Below, piece after piece: positions 51,594 through 59,806 of a stretch of 64,000 bases of DNA. The DNA is taken from positions 1 to 64,000 of the forward strand of contig NZ_LARW01000093.1 in the NCBI RefSeq assembly GCF_000971055.1. Direction: 5' to 3'. Under the pieces are notes generated by a model. That model ran no database searches and had not been told where the DNA came from. It saw only the letters and a list, made by a program, of their open reading frames with translations. The translations under genes and the position numbers were made by a program. The first letter of the stretch is position 1, and each line of letters starts with the position of its first letter. The stretch is from Sphingomonas sp. SRS2. GTDB lineage: Bacteria; Pseudomonadota; Alphaproteobacteria; Sphingomonadales; Sphingomonadaceae.

Positions 51594-51800
51594 TCAGCGC
51601 CATTTTCCCCGGTTGTAACTCCAGGCCGCAAAGCCCGCGCGATAGAGCGCGGCTGCTCGGAAGCTGAGGTAAAGCGCGAGACGGGGGTGGATCAAACCAA
51701 ATCGCCGCGTCCGGCTTGAGGTAGCCATCATGGCCCGTGCGGCAAGCAGCCAAACGCCAGCCGGCAACAGCGCAACAACAACCGATGGTCGCTTTCTCAT
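51594..51800 (-). CDS. Possible 68-residue basic membrane protein
   Basis: The frame has one hydrophobic helix (SVVVALLPAGVWLLAARAMMA) and an Arg-rich tail. GGAAG lies 14 bases upstream of the ATG. It points at the GH130 gene. Supporting signs are weak and no family is recognised, so this may be a chance frame. Confidence 0.35.
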   Translation of the reverse strand: MRKRPSVVVALLPAGVWLLAARAMMATSSRTRRFGLIHPRLALYLSFRAAALYRAGFAAWSYNRGKWR

Positions 51801-52207
51801 TCGAGTGCATCTTCCGAGTTCGTCATCTCGCTTGGCCGTCGACGTGCCGCCCGCTACTGCCGCGTGAAGTGACATTGATATCGAAATCAGCGGGAGAACC
51901 CCATGCGCGTTGTGGCCGCGCGAGTATATTGGGATGGCGTAGTCGCCCGGAAGCTCGCACCGGGCGCACTGGGTACCGGCGACCGAAATCGAACGGACGG
52001 TGCGTACATTGTCCGCATGGTCTGTCATGCTCGCGCTTCTGACATCGGCTACAGCGCTTTCCAGTGTGAATTTTCCCGGCATTGTAGGTGTGACGGCCAG
52101 GTTCGGCTAAGGCATTTTTCTTCTCGCCATGGGCAGCCTCTGCGCGGCGATCTGTCTGCGTCTGCGCCGACAACGCTGGGTGTAGCGTTTGAGAGAGCGG
52201 TCGGCGA
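51801..52207. other. Interval without a supportable gene
   Basis: Open frames on both strands here are rich in Arg, Ser and His without recognisable motifs or good ribosome binding sites. No repeat or stable long hairpin was seen. Confidence 0.45.
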
Positions 52208-52536
52208 TCACACCTCTTCATTGTCCCCGCCACCGGCACCTTTAGGCCGCGCCGGCCGGACCGGTGGTGGCAGGTTGGCCGACAGGCGTAGCTTTGCGAT
52301 CGTGATTTCCCTTTGGAGCCGGGCGTTGTCTGCCCGGATCGAACGGAAGGTGAAATGGCATAGAAAAGGGTGAACAGCGACAGTAGCGAACTCGCGATCA
52401 AACAGGCGCGCGGATACAGGCCCAGAGAACCCAGGACCATGATCGTGCCAGCGGCTGCCAGTCCCAACACCGTGACGATGATCGAGCGGCGTCGGAATGC
52501 GGCGCGGCGGGCCTGCGATCTCCTCTTTTCCTTCAT
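52208..52536 (-). pseudogene. Small membrane protein with an internal frameshift
   Basis: The first frame encodes a basic start (MKEKRRSQARRAAFRRRS), a hydrophobic segment IIVTVLGLAAAGTIMVLGSL and a second one ending FTLFYAIS. Just after this (around 52350) the frame runs into composition unlike the start. One frame over, the sequence reads FRSIRADNARLQREITIAKL, an ideal amphipathic helix, and ends in an acidic tail at 52208. One missing base would join them. The upstream half has a good start, AAGGAAAAG nearby. Confidence 0.45.
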
Positions 52537-52587
52537 GAGGCTTGATCCTCAATCTTCAAGTTATAACACGGCAGGTGTTTGCGGGCG

Positions 52588-53889
52588 CTACGGCAGGAGC
52601 ACGGACGCGAGCGCCGCGCCGGCCATGACAATCGTTGCGAGGCAGCCAAGCACCAGAAGTGGACGCGAGGCTGTGAAATTGCCAAGCACCGATCGGCGAT
52701 GGGCGATGGTCATCATCGTCGCCATGATCGGGACGGCGACAAAGCCGTTGATGACCGCGCTGTAGATAAGCGCATGCATCGGATCGATCGGTGACCAGCT
52801 GATCGCGAGCCCTACCAGTGTCGCAAGGCCGATGATGGTGTAGAAGCCCACCGCATGCCAGGGCTTTTCTTCGAGGCCGCATTTCCAGCCGCGGCTCTCA
52901 CCTACGGCATAGGCGGCCGATCCCGCCAACACCGGAACCGCCAGCATGCCGGTGCCGATGATGCCGAGGGCGAAGAGCGCCAGGGCGAACTTGCCCGCGA
53001 CCGGCTCGAGTGCCTTTGCGGCATCGGTCGCGGTCTGGATCGATGTCTGACCGGCGGCATTCAAGGTCGCCGCCGTGCCGATCATGATCGCGAGGGCCAC
53101 CACAACCGAAATCGCCATGCCGGCGAAGGTGTCGATGCGGATGCGCTGAAACTCGCGCCGCGCCTGGCCGGGCGCCTCTTTCAAAGGTTTTGCATCAGGG
53201 TCCTGGGAGACTTGCTCGACCTCTTGCGCGGACTGCCAGAAGAACAGATAGGGACTGATCGTGGTCCCGAGGACGGCGACGATCATCGTCCAGGCACCGA
53301 CGCCGGCCACCTTGGGCCAGACGAGGCCTACCAACACGGCGGACCAATCGATCTTTACCAGGAAGAGGACGGCAACATAGGCAAGCAGGCTCAGGGTCAC
53401 CCATTTTAGCAAGGCAGCATAGCGCTTGTAAGGGACGAACAGCTGCAAGGTCAGTGAAACCAGTGCCAGGCCAACGGTCAGAATTTTGCCATCGAAGCCG
53501 ACGATGAGCCCCGCCGCCTGACCCATAGCGGCGAGGTCGGCGCCGATATTGATCGTGTTGGCGATTAACAGCAGTGCCACGAGGCCCGCGACAAGCCATT
53601 TGGGCAAGGCGTTGCTCATATTCTTGGCAAGACCGCAACCGGTGACACGACCGATATGGGCGCTGATGAGCTGGATCGCGGTCATCAGCGGATAGACGAG
53701 CACCATGACCCAGAGGAGCTGGAAGCCGAAGCGAGCGCCGACCTGCGAGTAGGTGGCGATCCCGCTCGGGTCGTCGTCGGCCGCTCCGGTGACGAGCCCG
53801 GGGCCGAGCTGTTCAAACAGCGCTACCGATCGCAAGCGGCGATGGAACTTCTGCAGGGGTTTTGGGCGTGACCGCTGGAGGGCGTGCAT
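52588..53889 (-). CDS. Nramp-related divalent metal transporter with altered site motifs
   Basis: This 433-residue protein has about eleven membrane helices and the Nramp fold. TM1 reads GAADDDPSGIATYSQ where classic Nramp has D-P-G-N, and TM6 reads TTISPYLFFWQ where classic Nramp has the M-P-H-type motif with the metal-binding Met. The central motif EVEQVSQD suits the loop after TM6. Loss of the soft Met ligand is a feature of Nramp-related Mg or Al transporters, so Mn/Fe uptake should not be assumed. A HAD phosphatase lies divergently upstream. Confidence 0.8.
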   Translation of the reverse strand: MHALQRSRPKPLQKFHRRLRSVALFEQLGPGLVTGAADDDPSGIATYSQVGARFGFQLLWVMVLVYPLMTAIQLISAHIGRVTGCGLAKNMSNALPKWLVAGLVALLLIANTINIGADLAAMGQAAGLIVGFDGKILTVGLALVSLTLQLFVPYKRYAALLKWVTLSLLAYVAVLFLVKIDWSAVLVGLVWPKVAGVGAWTMIVAVLGTTISPYLFFWQSAQEVEQVSQDPDAKPLKEAPGQARREFQRIRIDTFAGMAISVVVALAIMIGTAATLNAAGQTSIQTATDAAKALEPVAGKFALALFALGIIGTGMLAVPVLAGSAAYAVGESRGWKCGLEEKPWHAVGFYTIIGLATLVGLAISWSPIDPMHALIYSAVINGFVAVPIMATMMTIAHRRSVLGNFTASRPLLVLGCLATIVMAGAALASVLLP

Positions 53890-54299
53890 CTGGACCGACT
53901 CAATCTTTCCGAGCTAGGTCGAAAATCGCCACCGTCGTGCTCGATCAAGCCAGTGGAAACTCAAGGAATCACTAAAACTACTGCGTGGGTTGCTTCATTT
54001 CGCCCATTGCGTCCACGGCATTCTTCCCGCCGTGCGCGACCGCATTGGTGTTGCAGTGCTGCATAGGATCAGCGCCCGCTGCGCCATGTACGGCTTTGTC
54101 GATATGTCGAATGGAATTGCATACGTCGAATAACTGCTAACTGAGCGCAGAGAGCCCCGAATAAACCGCGAACGGGCCGCCGCAATGGTGGCACCTTGGA
54201 CGGTCTGGTGCATTCCACCAACTTTGGGCGCGCGCGAAGCGGCTAACCAACCCGGTCGACGGGAGATGAGCGCGCGGCTAGACAGAGGAAGGATGTGGC
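53890..54299. other. Divergent interval between the Nramp-type and HAD genes
   Basis: No supportable gene is seen. A 6-bp hairpin CACGGC / GCCGTG lies near 54012-54032. The region probably carries both promoters; none is clear enough to place. Confidence 0.4.
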
Positions 54300-55049
54300 A
54301 TGAAGCGACTGATTGCGTTCGATCTGGACGGCACGCTGGCGGAAAGCAAACAGCCTTTGTCCCAAGAGATGGGCGCCGCGCTATCGAGCCTTCTGGAGGT
54401 TGCGGATGTGGCGGTGATCTCGGGCGGTGACTGGCCGCAGTTCGACAAGCAAGTCGCATTGCGCCTGCCGGCCGACGCTAAGCGAGAGCGGCTCTGGCTG
54501 ATGCCGACCACCGGCACCAAACTCTATCGGTTCGACGGGAGCGCGTGGCAAACGGTCTATGCGGACCTGTTCGAAAAGGAGGAGAAGGCAAAGATCCGCG
54601 CAGCTTTCGACCGGGCGCTGGCGGAGGCGGATCTGACCGATGAACGCATCTGGGGAGACCGGCTCGAAGACCGCGGCAGCCAGTTCACCTTTTCGGGGCT
54701 CGGGCAGCAAGCGCCGCTCGAAGCCAAGGAGGCATGGGATCCGGATCGCACCAAGCGGACGGCGCTTCAGGCCGTTCTCCGCGAAGCACTACCCGGTCTT
54801 TCGATCAACCTCGGCGGCACCACGTCGATCGACGTCACGCGCGCAGGCGTAGACAAGGGCTACGGTCTCAAGCGGTTGAGCGCGGAAAGCGGCGTCGGGC
54901 TGGATGAAATGCTGTTTCTGGGCGATGCGATCTATCCGGGCGGCAACGACTATCCGGCGGCCGAGATTGGTCTCGACACCGTAAGGGTTCGTGACGTCGC
55001 GGAGACGGTTTCGGTGATCACCGCGATCGTCGCTTGCCTGAAACGATGA
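54300..55049 (+). CDS. HAD-IIB phosphatase, copy 2
   Basis: This 249-residue protein matches copy 1 (27035-27784) in length and motifs: FDLDGTLAES, AVISGGDW, DKGYGLKRL and GDAIYPGGND, differing mainly in the cap region. It starts with ATG at 54300. The DedA gene follows 62 bases downstream in the same direction. Two near-identical phosphatases in one region suggest duplication of a stress-linked gene; the substrate is unknown. Confidence 0.85.
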   Translation: MKRLIAFDLDGTLAESKQPLSQEMGAALSSLLEVADVAVISGGDWPQFDKQVALRLPADAKRERLWLMPTTGTKLYRFDGSAWQTVYADLFEKEEKAKIRAAFDRALAEADLTDERIWGDRLEDRGSQFTFSGLGQQAPLEAKEAWDPDRTKRTALQAVLREALPGLSINLGGTTSIDVTRAGVDKGYGLKRLSAESGVGLDEMLFLGDAIYPGGNDYPAAEIGLDTVRVRDVAETVSVITAIVACLKR

Positions 55050-55111
55050 TCGCGCGGAGGGATTGTTGATGAAAGTAACCGTCACGGCAACGCTCGCTTG
55101 GAGAAAGCAGA

Positions 55112-55714
55112 ATGTATGACGCGATCGTCGCGCTGATCTCCAACCTGGGCGGCCTTGGCGTATTTCTGCTCATGTTTGGGGAGATTCTTTTCCCGCCTGT
55201 CCCGTCCGAGGTCATCCTGCCGCTGGCCGGCTATACGGCAGCGCAGGGGCGCGGCTCGCTGCCGGTCGTGATCATGGCCGGCACGCTGGGGTCGGTCGCT
55301 GGTGCCACCCTCTGGTATTATGTGGGGCGCTGGATCGGGATCGAGCGGCTCAAGCGGTTTGCCGCGGATCATGGCCGCTGGCTGACGTTGACACCCGAAG
55401 AAATCGATCGGGTGGACAAATGGTTCGATCGCTATGGTCGCTGGGCGGTGCTGTTCGGCAGGCTGTTGCCGGGCATCCGCACGCTGATTTCGGTGCCGGC
55501 TGGTGTCACCGGCATGGCGCTGGGGCCATTTTTGGCCTGGACCACCATCGGATCGGCGGCGTGGACTGCCATGCTGGCCATCGCAGGCTATGAGTTGGGC
55601 GAGCGCTACGGCCAGATCGCCACGATTGTCGAGCCGGTCAGCAATGCCGTGCTGGCGTTGGCAGGAATCTGGTATCTTTGGCGCGTTGCGACCTTCGGTC
55701 GGAAGCATCGCTAA
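55112..55714 (+). CDS. DedA-family membrane protein
   Basis: This 200-residue protein has the DedA pattern: an N-terminal FGEILFPPVPSEVILPLAG with the acidic residue of the re-entrant loop, GSVAGATLWYYVGRWIG, then FGRLLPGIRTLISVPAG carrying the paired Arg, and two C-terminal helices. DedA proteins are lipid flippases or scramblases needed for envelope health and drug tolerance. It follows the HAD gene. Confidence 0.9.
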   Translation: MYDAIVALISNLGGLGVFLLMFGEILFPPVPSEVILPLAGYTAAQGRGSLPVVIMAGTLGSVAGATLWYYVGRWIGIERLKRFAADHGRWLTLTPEEIDRVDKWFDRYGRWAVLFGRLLPGIRTLISVPAGVTGMALGPFLAWTTIGSAAWTAMLAIAGYELGERYGQIATIVEPVSNAVLALAGIWYLWRVATFGRKHR

Positions 55715-55751
55715 GTCGGACCGGCGTAATCAGGCATTGGGTGTGAGCAGG

Positions 55752-55766
55752 CCGGTGTCTCACCGG
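55752..55766. terminator. Possible bidirectional hairpin between dedA and fliE
   Basis: CCGGTG pairs with CACCGG across a 3-base loop, in the 80-base convergent gap. There is no T-tract, so terminator function is doubtful. Confidence 0.3.
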
Positions 55767-55795
55767 TGAGCGCTAAGCAGTGAAGCCATAGCGCC

Positions 55796-56221
55796 TCAAA
55801 TCGACATGTTCATTATGTCCTTATAGGCTGTGAGCAGTTTGTTGCGTACCTGCAGAGTCGCTTCGAACTGAATGGACGCCTGCTGCTGAGTGAGCATGAC
55901 GCTTGCGATGTCGGTTGTTTCTCCGCGCTCATAGGCTTCCGCCGCGGTGTCCTCGGCGTCCAGTCCGGTATTGACCCGGGCCAGCAGGCTTGAAAGCGTC
56001 GAGGCGAAACCGGGCACGGGACCCGCGGTTTCGGGGGGAGGAGTCCCGCCTGTGCTCGTTGCACGAAGGGTAGAAGGAGCGTTTTGGGCATTCACCAATG
56101 CCGTAGCGAATTGTGCGCCTCGTTGGGCATCGACCGGTGAACGCTGCACCGCGGCACGCAGGGCGGCATTGCCCTGGATGATCGCGTTGCGCGCGGCCAT
56201 GATGCTGCCGATGTCGCTCAT
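55796..56221 (-). CDS. fliE: Orphan flagellar hook-basal body protein FliE
   Basis: This 141-residue protein has the FliE C-terminus: AYERGETTDIASVMLTQQQA followed by SIQFEATLQVRNKLLTAYK and a final I-M-N-M. The N-terminal half is longer and less conserved than in classic FliE (about 100 residues). FliE joins the MS ring to the rod. No other flagellar gene is nearby, so either it is a displaced copy or its operon lies elsewhere. AGGAGC precedes the ATG. Confidence 0.85.
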   Translation of the reverse strand: MSDIGSIMAARNAIIQGNAALRAAVQRSPVDAQRGAQFATALVNAQNAPSTLRATSTGGTPPPETAGPVPGFASTLSSLLARVNTGLDAEDTAAEAYERGETTDIASVMLTQQQASIQFEATLQVRNKLLTAYKDIMNMSI

Positions 56222-56336
56222 TCGTCCTGCTCCTTGAGGCGAGAAAATTGTCCTTCATTAAGGTTAACAAGCAGTGAAGGACTGCCCATTGCCTATCTCG
56301 GAACGGGCTTTCAAAGGAGCGATAGTCGGCGAAAGT

Positions 56337-56648
56337 CTACCGAGTACCGTATGGTGAGCCTGAACGTTTTTTAGAGCCGTTGCGGGCCTCTCGGTCGGTA
56401 GGTGTGGGCTTTGCCGGATCAGCACGGGGGGTGAGATAGGGCGCCCGACGCGGGTAGCGTTCGGTCGTAGTGGGGGTGGAATTGCCCTTGTAGTCGACGC
56501 CCGAGTAGGGGTGGCCTCCGTCCCAGTTGACGCCGCCATGTGACCCGGTCCAATTCACGCCGCCGCCATGCTGTCCGGCAAGTGCCGGCGCGGCCAGAAA
56601 GAGAGCCGCTGCCGATCCGGCCAAAAGCGACAAAGCACGCCTGTTCAC
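56337..56648 (-). CDS. Small secreted protein with Gly/Trp repeats
   Basis: This 103-residue protein has a signal peptide (ending APALAG) and then two copies of a G-G-V-N-W unit (GGVNWTGSHGGVNWDGGH) and a related GVDY unit. The tail is basic and Pro-rich. Start is GTG with a near-perfect AGGAGG upstream. It diverges from a lipoprotein gene. No family is recognised; a cell-envelope role is a guess. Confidence 0.65.
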   Translation of the reverse strand: MNRRALSLLAGSAAALFLAAPALAGQHGGGVNWTGSHGGVNWDGGHPYSGVDYKGNSTPTTTERYPRRAPYLTPRADPAKPTPTDREARNGSKKRSGSPYGTR

Positions 56649-56828
56649 GACAACCTCCTGACTTTAGTCAACCGTGGGCGAGCAGCGTGGCATCCTTTGG
56701 TTGAATTGGCGGTGAATGACGCTGACGCCCCGTAAAGCCAGCACGCTGCGCAGTTTGCTATGCGAAGGAGGCTCTGTGGTGTATCGTGAACATGCGGCCT
56801 TCGGGGAGGCACGCCAGAAGGAAGAACA

Positions 56829-57245
56829 ATGTTGTTCACGAGATCGAGGCTTGCGGGAGTTGGTTTGCTGGCCGTACTTGCTTTGAGCGGATGCGCCACC
56901 ACGCCGCGCGGACCAGGGTACGTCTATTACCGCGTGCCCTGCACGACCCCGGGTTCGATAGCCGCGGAGCCGATTGCGCCCGTTACCAGATCGCCGTCGC
57001 CTCCCGCGACCCCGACTGAAGGAGGTGTGACGGCGGCGCCGACCTGCCTGCTTGTCCTCTCTCCGGCGGTAGCCTCGCGCGGCTATTACCCTGCCGGTTA
57101 TTACGGCCAACCCTATTTTGGCACCTTCGGCTACGGATCGGCGTTCGTTGGCTTGGGGCACCGTTCGATCGGCCATGGATCACGCGGCCATCACCGCATG
57201 AGCGGTGGCCATCATAATTCCGGACACGGCTCAGGCCACCACTGA
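56829..57245 (+). CDS. Lipoprotein with His/Gly-rich tail
   Basis: This 138-residue protein has a lipobox ALSGC (Cys near residue 22), a Pro/Thr-rich linker, a Tyr/Gly-rich stretch and a tail dense in His, Gly and Ser (residues 112-138, with HHRMSGGHHNSGHGSGHH). Such tails bind Ni, Cu or Zn in other proteins. GAAGGA precedes the ATG. No family is recognised. Metal binding at the cell surface fits the region but is inference. Confidence 0.7.
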   Translation: MLFTRSRLAGVGLLAVLALSGCATTPRGPGYVYYRVPCTTPGSIAAEPIAPVTRSPSPPATPTEGGVTAAPTCLLVLSPAVASRGYYPAGYYGQPYFGTFGYGSAFVGLGHRSIGHGSRGHHRMSGGHHNSGHGSGHH

Positions 57246-57287
57246 CAAGGACCCGGAGCTTAGCTGCGGTGCAATGATCGTAAAGCA

Positions 57288-57413
57288 CTACTCTTCCGGC
57301 AGGTCTTCGACGCTTTCCCGGCCATCGTCATCCGGCTGCGGAAGCTGTTCCGGGGTCTGGTCGGGGCCGCGGGGTGGAGAGTCGGGATGCGGATCGGGTG
57401 GGGTGCTGGCCAT
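57288..57413 (-). CDS. 41-residue acidic Pro-rich protein
   Basis: The frame starts ATG after AAGGAGATAGCC and encodes a Pro/Asp/Glu-rich protein beginning MASTPPDPHPDSPPRG and ending EDLPEE. The ribosome binding site is ideal, which is why I accept a gene this short. It has no membrane segment or cysteines and is probably disordered. Function unknown. Confidence 0.55.
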   Translation of the reverse strand: MASTPPDPHPDSPPRGPDQTPEQLPQPDDDGRESVEDLPEE

Positions 57414-57493
57414 GGCTATCTCCTTGCATCCCCAGAACCGGCGAGAGCGCCTGACAGTTCCAGATACCTCATTGGGCTAATGTGTGTCGAAGG

Positions 57494-59047
57494 CTACCAG
57501 CTTTTCAGAGCACGCAGTTGCGGTGTCTTCTTGTGCTGGTGCTCGCCCATGCGGCCGAGCAGGGTGTCGAGAACCTCGATCGCCTCGAGGATATGTGGGC
57601 CCTTGTTCAGCATCACGCATTCGGCGCGCGCGGCCATCGCCGCGTCGGTCATTTCGCCACGAGAAGGCCGGCCCTTCTTGACCAGGTTCTCCAGGACCTG
57701 CGTCGCCCAGATCACCGGCACGTGAGCAGCCTCGGCCAGCCAAAGGATCTCCTCCTGCATTTCGGCCATGCGGGCAAAGCCGATCTCAACGGCAAGGTCG
57801 CCCCGCGCGATCATCACGGCGGTAGGCTGCCGGCTGGCGGCGTGAACCATGATCTCCGGCAGATTGTCGATCGCCCGGATGGTCTCCACTTTGAGCACAA
57901 TCGCGAGTTCCTGCCAGTCGTCGCGCAGTTCCGCCAACGCCTCCTGCAGCTGCATCACGTCGGCGGCGGACTGGACGAACGAGTATTGGACGCCGTCGGC
58001 ATGGGCGGCAATGAACTTCAGGTCGCGGCGGTCCTTTTTCGTGAGCGCGGCGATGCCGAGATCGGCGTCGGGGAAGTTGAGGCCCTTTTCGGGTTTTAGC
58101 CTGACGCCCTTCTCCGGAGCCTGTTCGATAAGCACCAGCAGTCCGTCGTCGCCCGCTTCCTCGATCACGCCGCCGAGCTTGCCGTCGTTATAGAAAACAT
58201 GGTCGCCGGTCCGGCTACTGCGCACCGCTTCGCCGAGCGTGCATTCGACTGCCGTAACCGCCTCATCCGTGTTGTGGGCACCCAGCGTACCGGGTTCGAC
58301 GATCCTCAGGCGGTCGCCCACGTGCAGACGCCTCCTGCCGCCTTCCATGTCGCCGGTGCGGATCTTCGGACCGGCGAGATCCATGAAGATGCGCATCCTG
58401 TGGCCGGTCTCTTGCTCGGCTGAACGGGCGTGTTCGATCATCCGCAACCATCTGCGCGGACCGTCATGCGCGCAGTTGATGCGCAGTGCTTCGATCCTGC
58501 GGTCGGCGAGGTCTCGCATGAACGCAGGGTCTTCCGCGGCTTCGCTTGGACAGGTCACCATGATTGCGGTCGCGCGCAGATCGCCGGTCGCACCGAACAG
58601 GGCCTGCCGCCGCTCGGTCAGGCAGCGCTCGCCGGCGAAGAATGCTTCCGATGGCGGCCGCTCGTCCGGTTGCCTGCCGACAATCGCCGCAAGCGCCGCG
58701 CGGGTCGCCTGAAGCGCGGGGAGGACGTGCCCCTCCGATCGCCCCAACGAGGACAGGCCGAGCATCGTCAGCCCGCGCTGGAGCGGCCGCAGATCGTGTC
58801 CGCGTAGGGCGAGATAGTCCGCCAGGTTGGCGGCGCAGGAGGCAAACCCATGGGCTTCGCCAATATCCCATTGCCCCAACTTCGCGGCGCCTTCCCGCCG
58901 TACCTCGGTGGTCAGCGCATCGAGGCTGTCGAGCAGCGCGGCCGGTTCGGTGATCGCCTTGTCCGGCTGCGGGGACTGACGCACTTTCGGTCCCAGATGC
59001 CGATGGCGGCGCGGATCGCCCGCCGAGGCATGCCTGGCGTTTTTCAT
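57494..59047 (-). CDS. Pyruvate kinase-like enzyme with N-terminal extension, lacking the C domain
   Basis: This 517-residue protein keeps the pyruvate kinase barrel in the C-terminal two thirds. MDLAGPKIRTG holds substrate residues, the B domain follows, then VLKVETIRAIDN, MIARGDLAVE and ATQVLENLVKKGRPSRGEM with catalytic and K+/ADP residues. It stops after the barrel, so the regulatory C-terminal domain is missing. About 150 extra residues precede the barrel, with LGLSSLGRSEGHVLPALQA. It overlaps the CDF stop (ATGA). The activity is likely but unusual in regulation. Confidence 0.8.
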   Translation of the reverse strand: MKNARHASAGDPRRHRHLGPKVRQSPQPDKAITEPAALLDSLDALTTEVRREGAAKLGQWDIGEAHGFASCAANLADYLALRGHDLRPLQRGLTMLGLSSLGRSEGHVLPALQATRAALAAIVGRQPDERPPSEAFFAGERCLTERRQALFGATGDLRATAIMVTCPSEAAEDPAFMRDLADRRIEALRINCAHDGPRRWLRMIEHARSAEQETGHRMRIFMDLAGPKIRTGDMEGGRRRLHVGDRLRIVEPGTLGAHNTDEAVTAVECTLGEAVRSSRTGDHVFYNDGKLGGVIEEAGDDGLLVLIEQAPEKGVRLKPEKGLNFPDADLGIAALTKKDRRDLKFIAAHADGVQYSFVQSAADVMQLQEALAELRDDWQELAIVLKVETIRAIDNLPEIMVHAASRQPTAVMIARGDLAVEIGFARMAEMQEEILWLAEAAHVPVIWATQVLENLVKKGRPSRGEMTDAAMAARAECVMLNKGPHILEAIEVLDTLLGRMGEHQHKKTPQLRALKSW

Positions 59048-59649
59048 GCGCTGGCCCTTTTTGCTTCGCGGGCTTCGCACCGCGCATCGCGCAAAATCTC
59101 GATGCCGCCCTTGATCGCGATCACCGCGGTGAGAAAACCGACCAGGAGGTCGGGCCAGTTGGATCCCAGCCACCAGACCAGAGCACCGGCGACAAGGATC
59201 CCGCCGTTCGAGATGAAGTCGTTGAAGCTGAAAGTGGTCGCCGCGCGCAGGTTGACGTCTGGTTCTCGCAGCCGTTGCAGCAGTTTGAGGCAGACGAAGT
59301 TGACCACCGCCGCAATCGCCGACATGGTCATCATCGTGACGCCGATTGGCTCGCTGCCCTGTAGATAGCGGCGACCGACGTCGAGCAGGATACCGCCGGC
59401 GAAGATCAGGAGCATGAAGCCCGAAACGGCCGCCGCCCGCGTCTTCCACTTCGCCCCCCGGCTGAGAGCGATCAGGCTCAAGGCATAGACCGCCGCGTCC
59501 GACAGGTTGTCGAGCCCGTTGGCGAGAAGCGCGCTGGAATCTCCGCTAATGCCCGCGATCAGGAACGCGATCGCGATCGCGAGGTTGAGCACCAGGACGA
59601 TCCACAGCGTCCGTCTCTCGTCTGGCCCTTCCGGCGCTCTGTCGTTCAT
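59044..59649 (-). CDS. Cation diffusion facilitator-like transporter, copy 2
   Basis: This 201-residue protein repeats the short CDF build of 13632-14225: GDSSALLANGLDNLSDAAVY in TM2 and FSFNDFISNGG in TM5, with no C-terminal cytoplasmic domain. The ATG at 59649 has AAAGG upstream. The pyruvate kinase gene overlaps its stop. The two copies differ mainly at both ends. Confidence 0.85.
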   Translation of the reverse strand: MNDRAPEGPDERRTLWIVLVLNLAIAIAFLIAGISGDSSALLANGLDNLSDAAVYALSLIALSRGAKWKTRAAAVSGFMLLIFAGGILLDVGRRYLQGSEPIGVTMMTMSAIAAVVNFVCLKLLQRLREPDVNLRAATTFSFNDFISNGGILVAGALVWWLGSNWPDLLVGFLTAVIAIKGGIEILRDARCEAREAKRASA

Positions 59650-59806
59650 GCGGCGCCTTTCGGATCGCTTGTCGGTCATGCGCGAGACGTCACGCCCTGG
59701 GTGATACGGCCGGCACGCCCTGCGGTTCCTCCGTGCCACGTTCCAGCAAGCTTGACCACAGCCACTCGTGACGGGAACCTCCGAAGGCGCCTATGGTTGC
59801 AGCGTC

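Noticed and set aside
53995-54210. Possible small minus-strand protein before the HAD gene
   Set aside because: It includes a plausible hydrophobic patch but no good start and no family; not enough to call.
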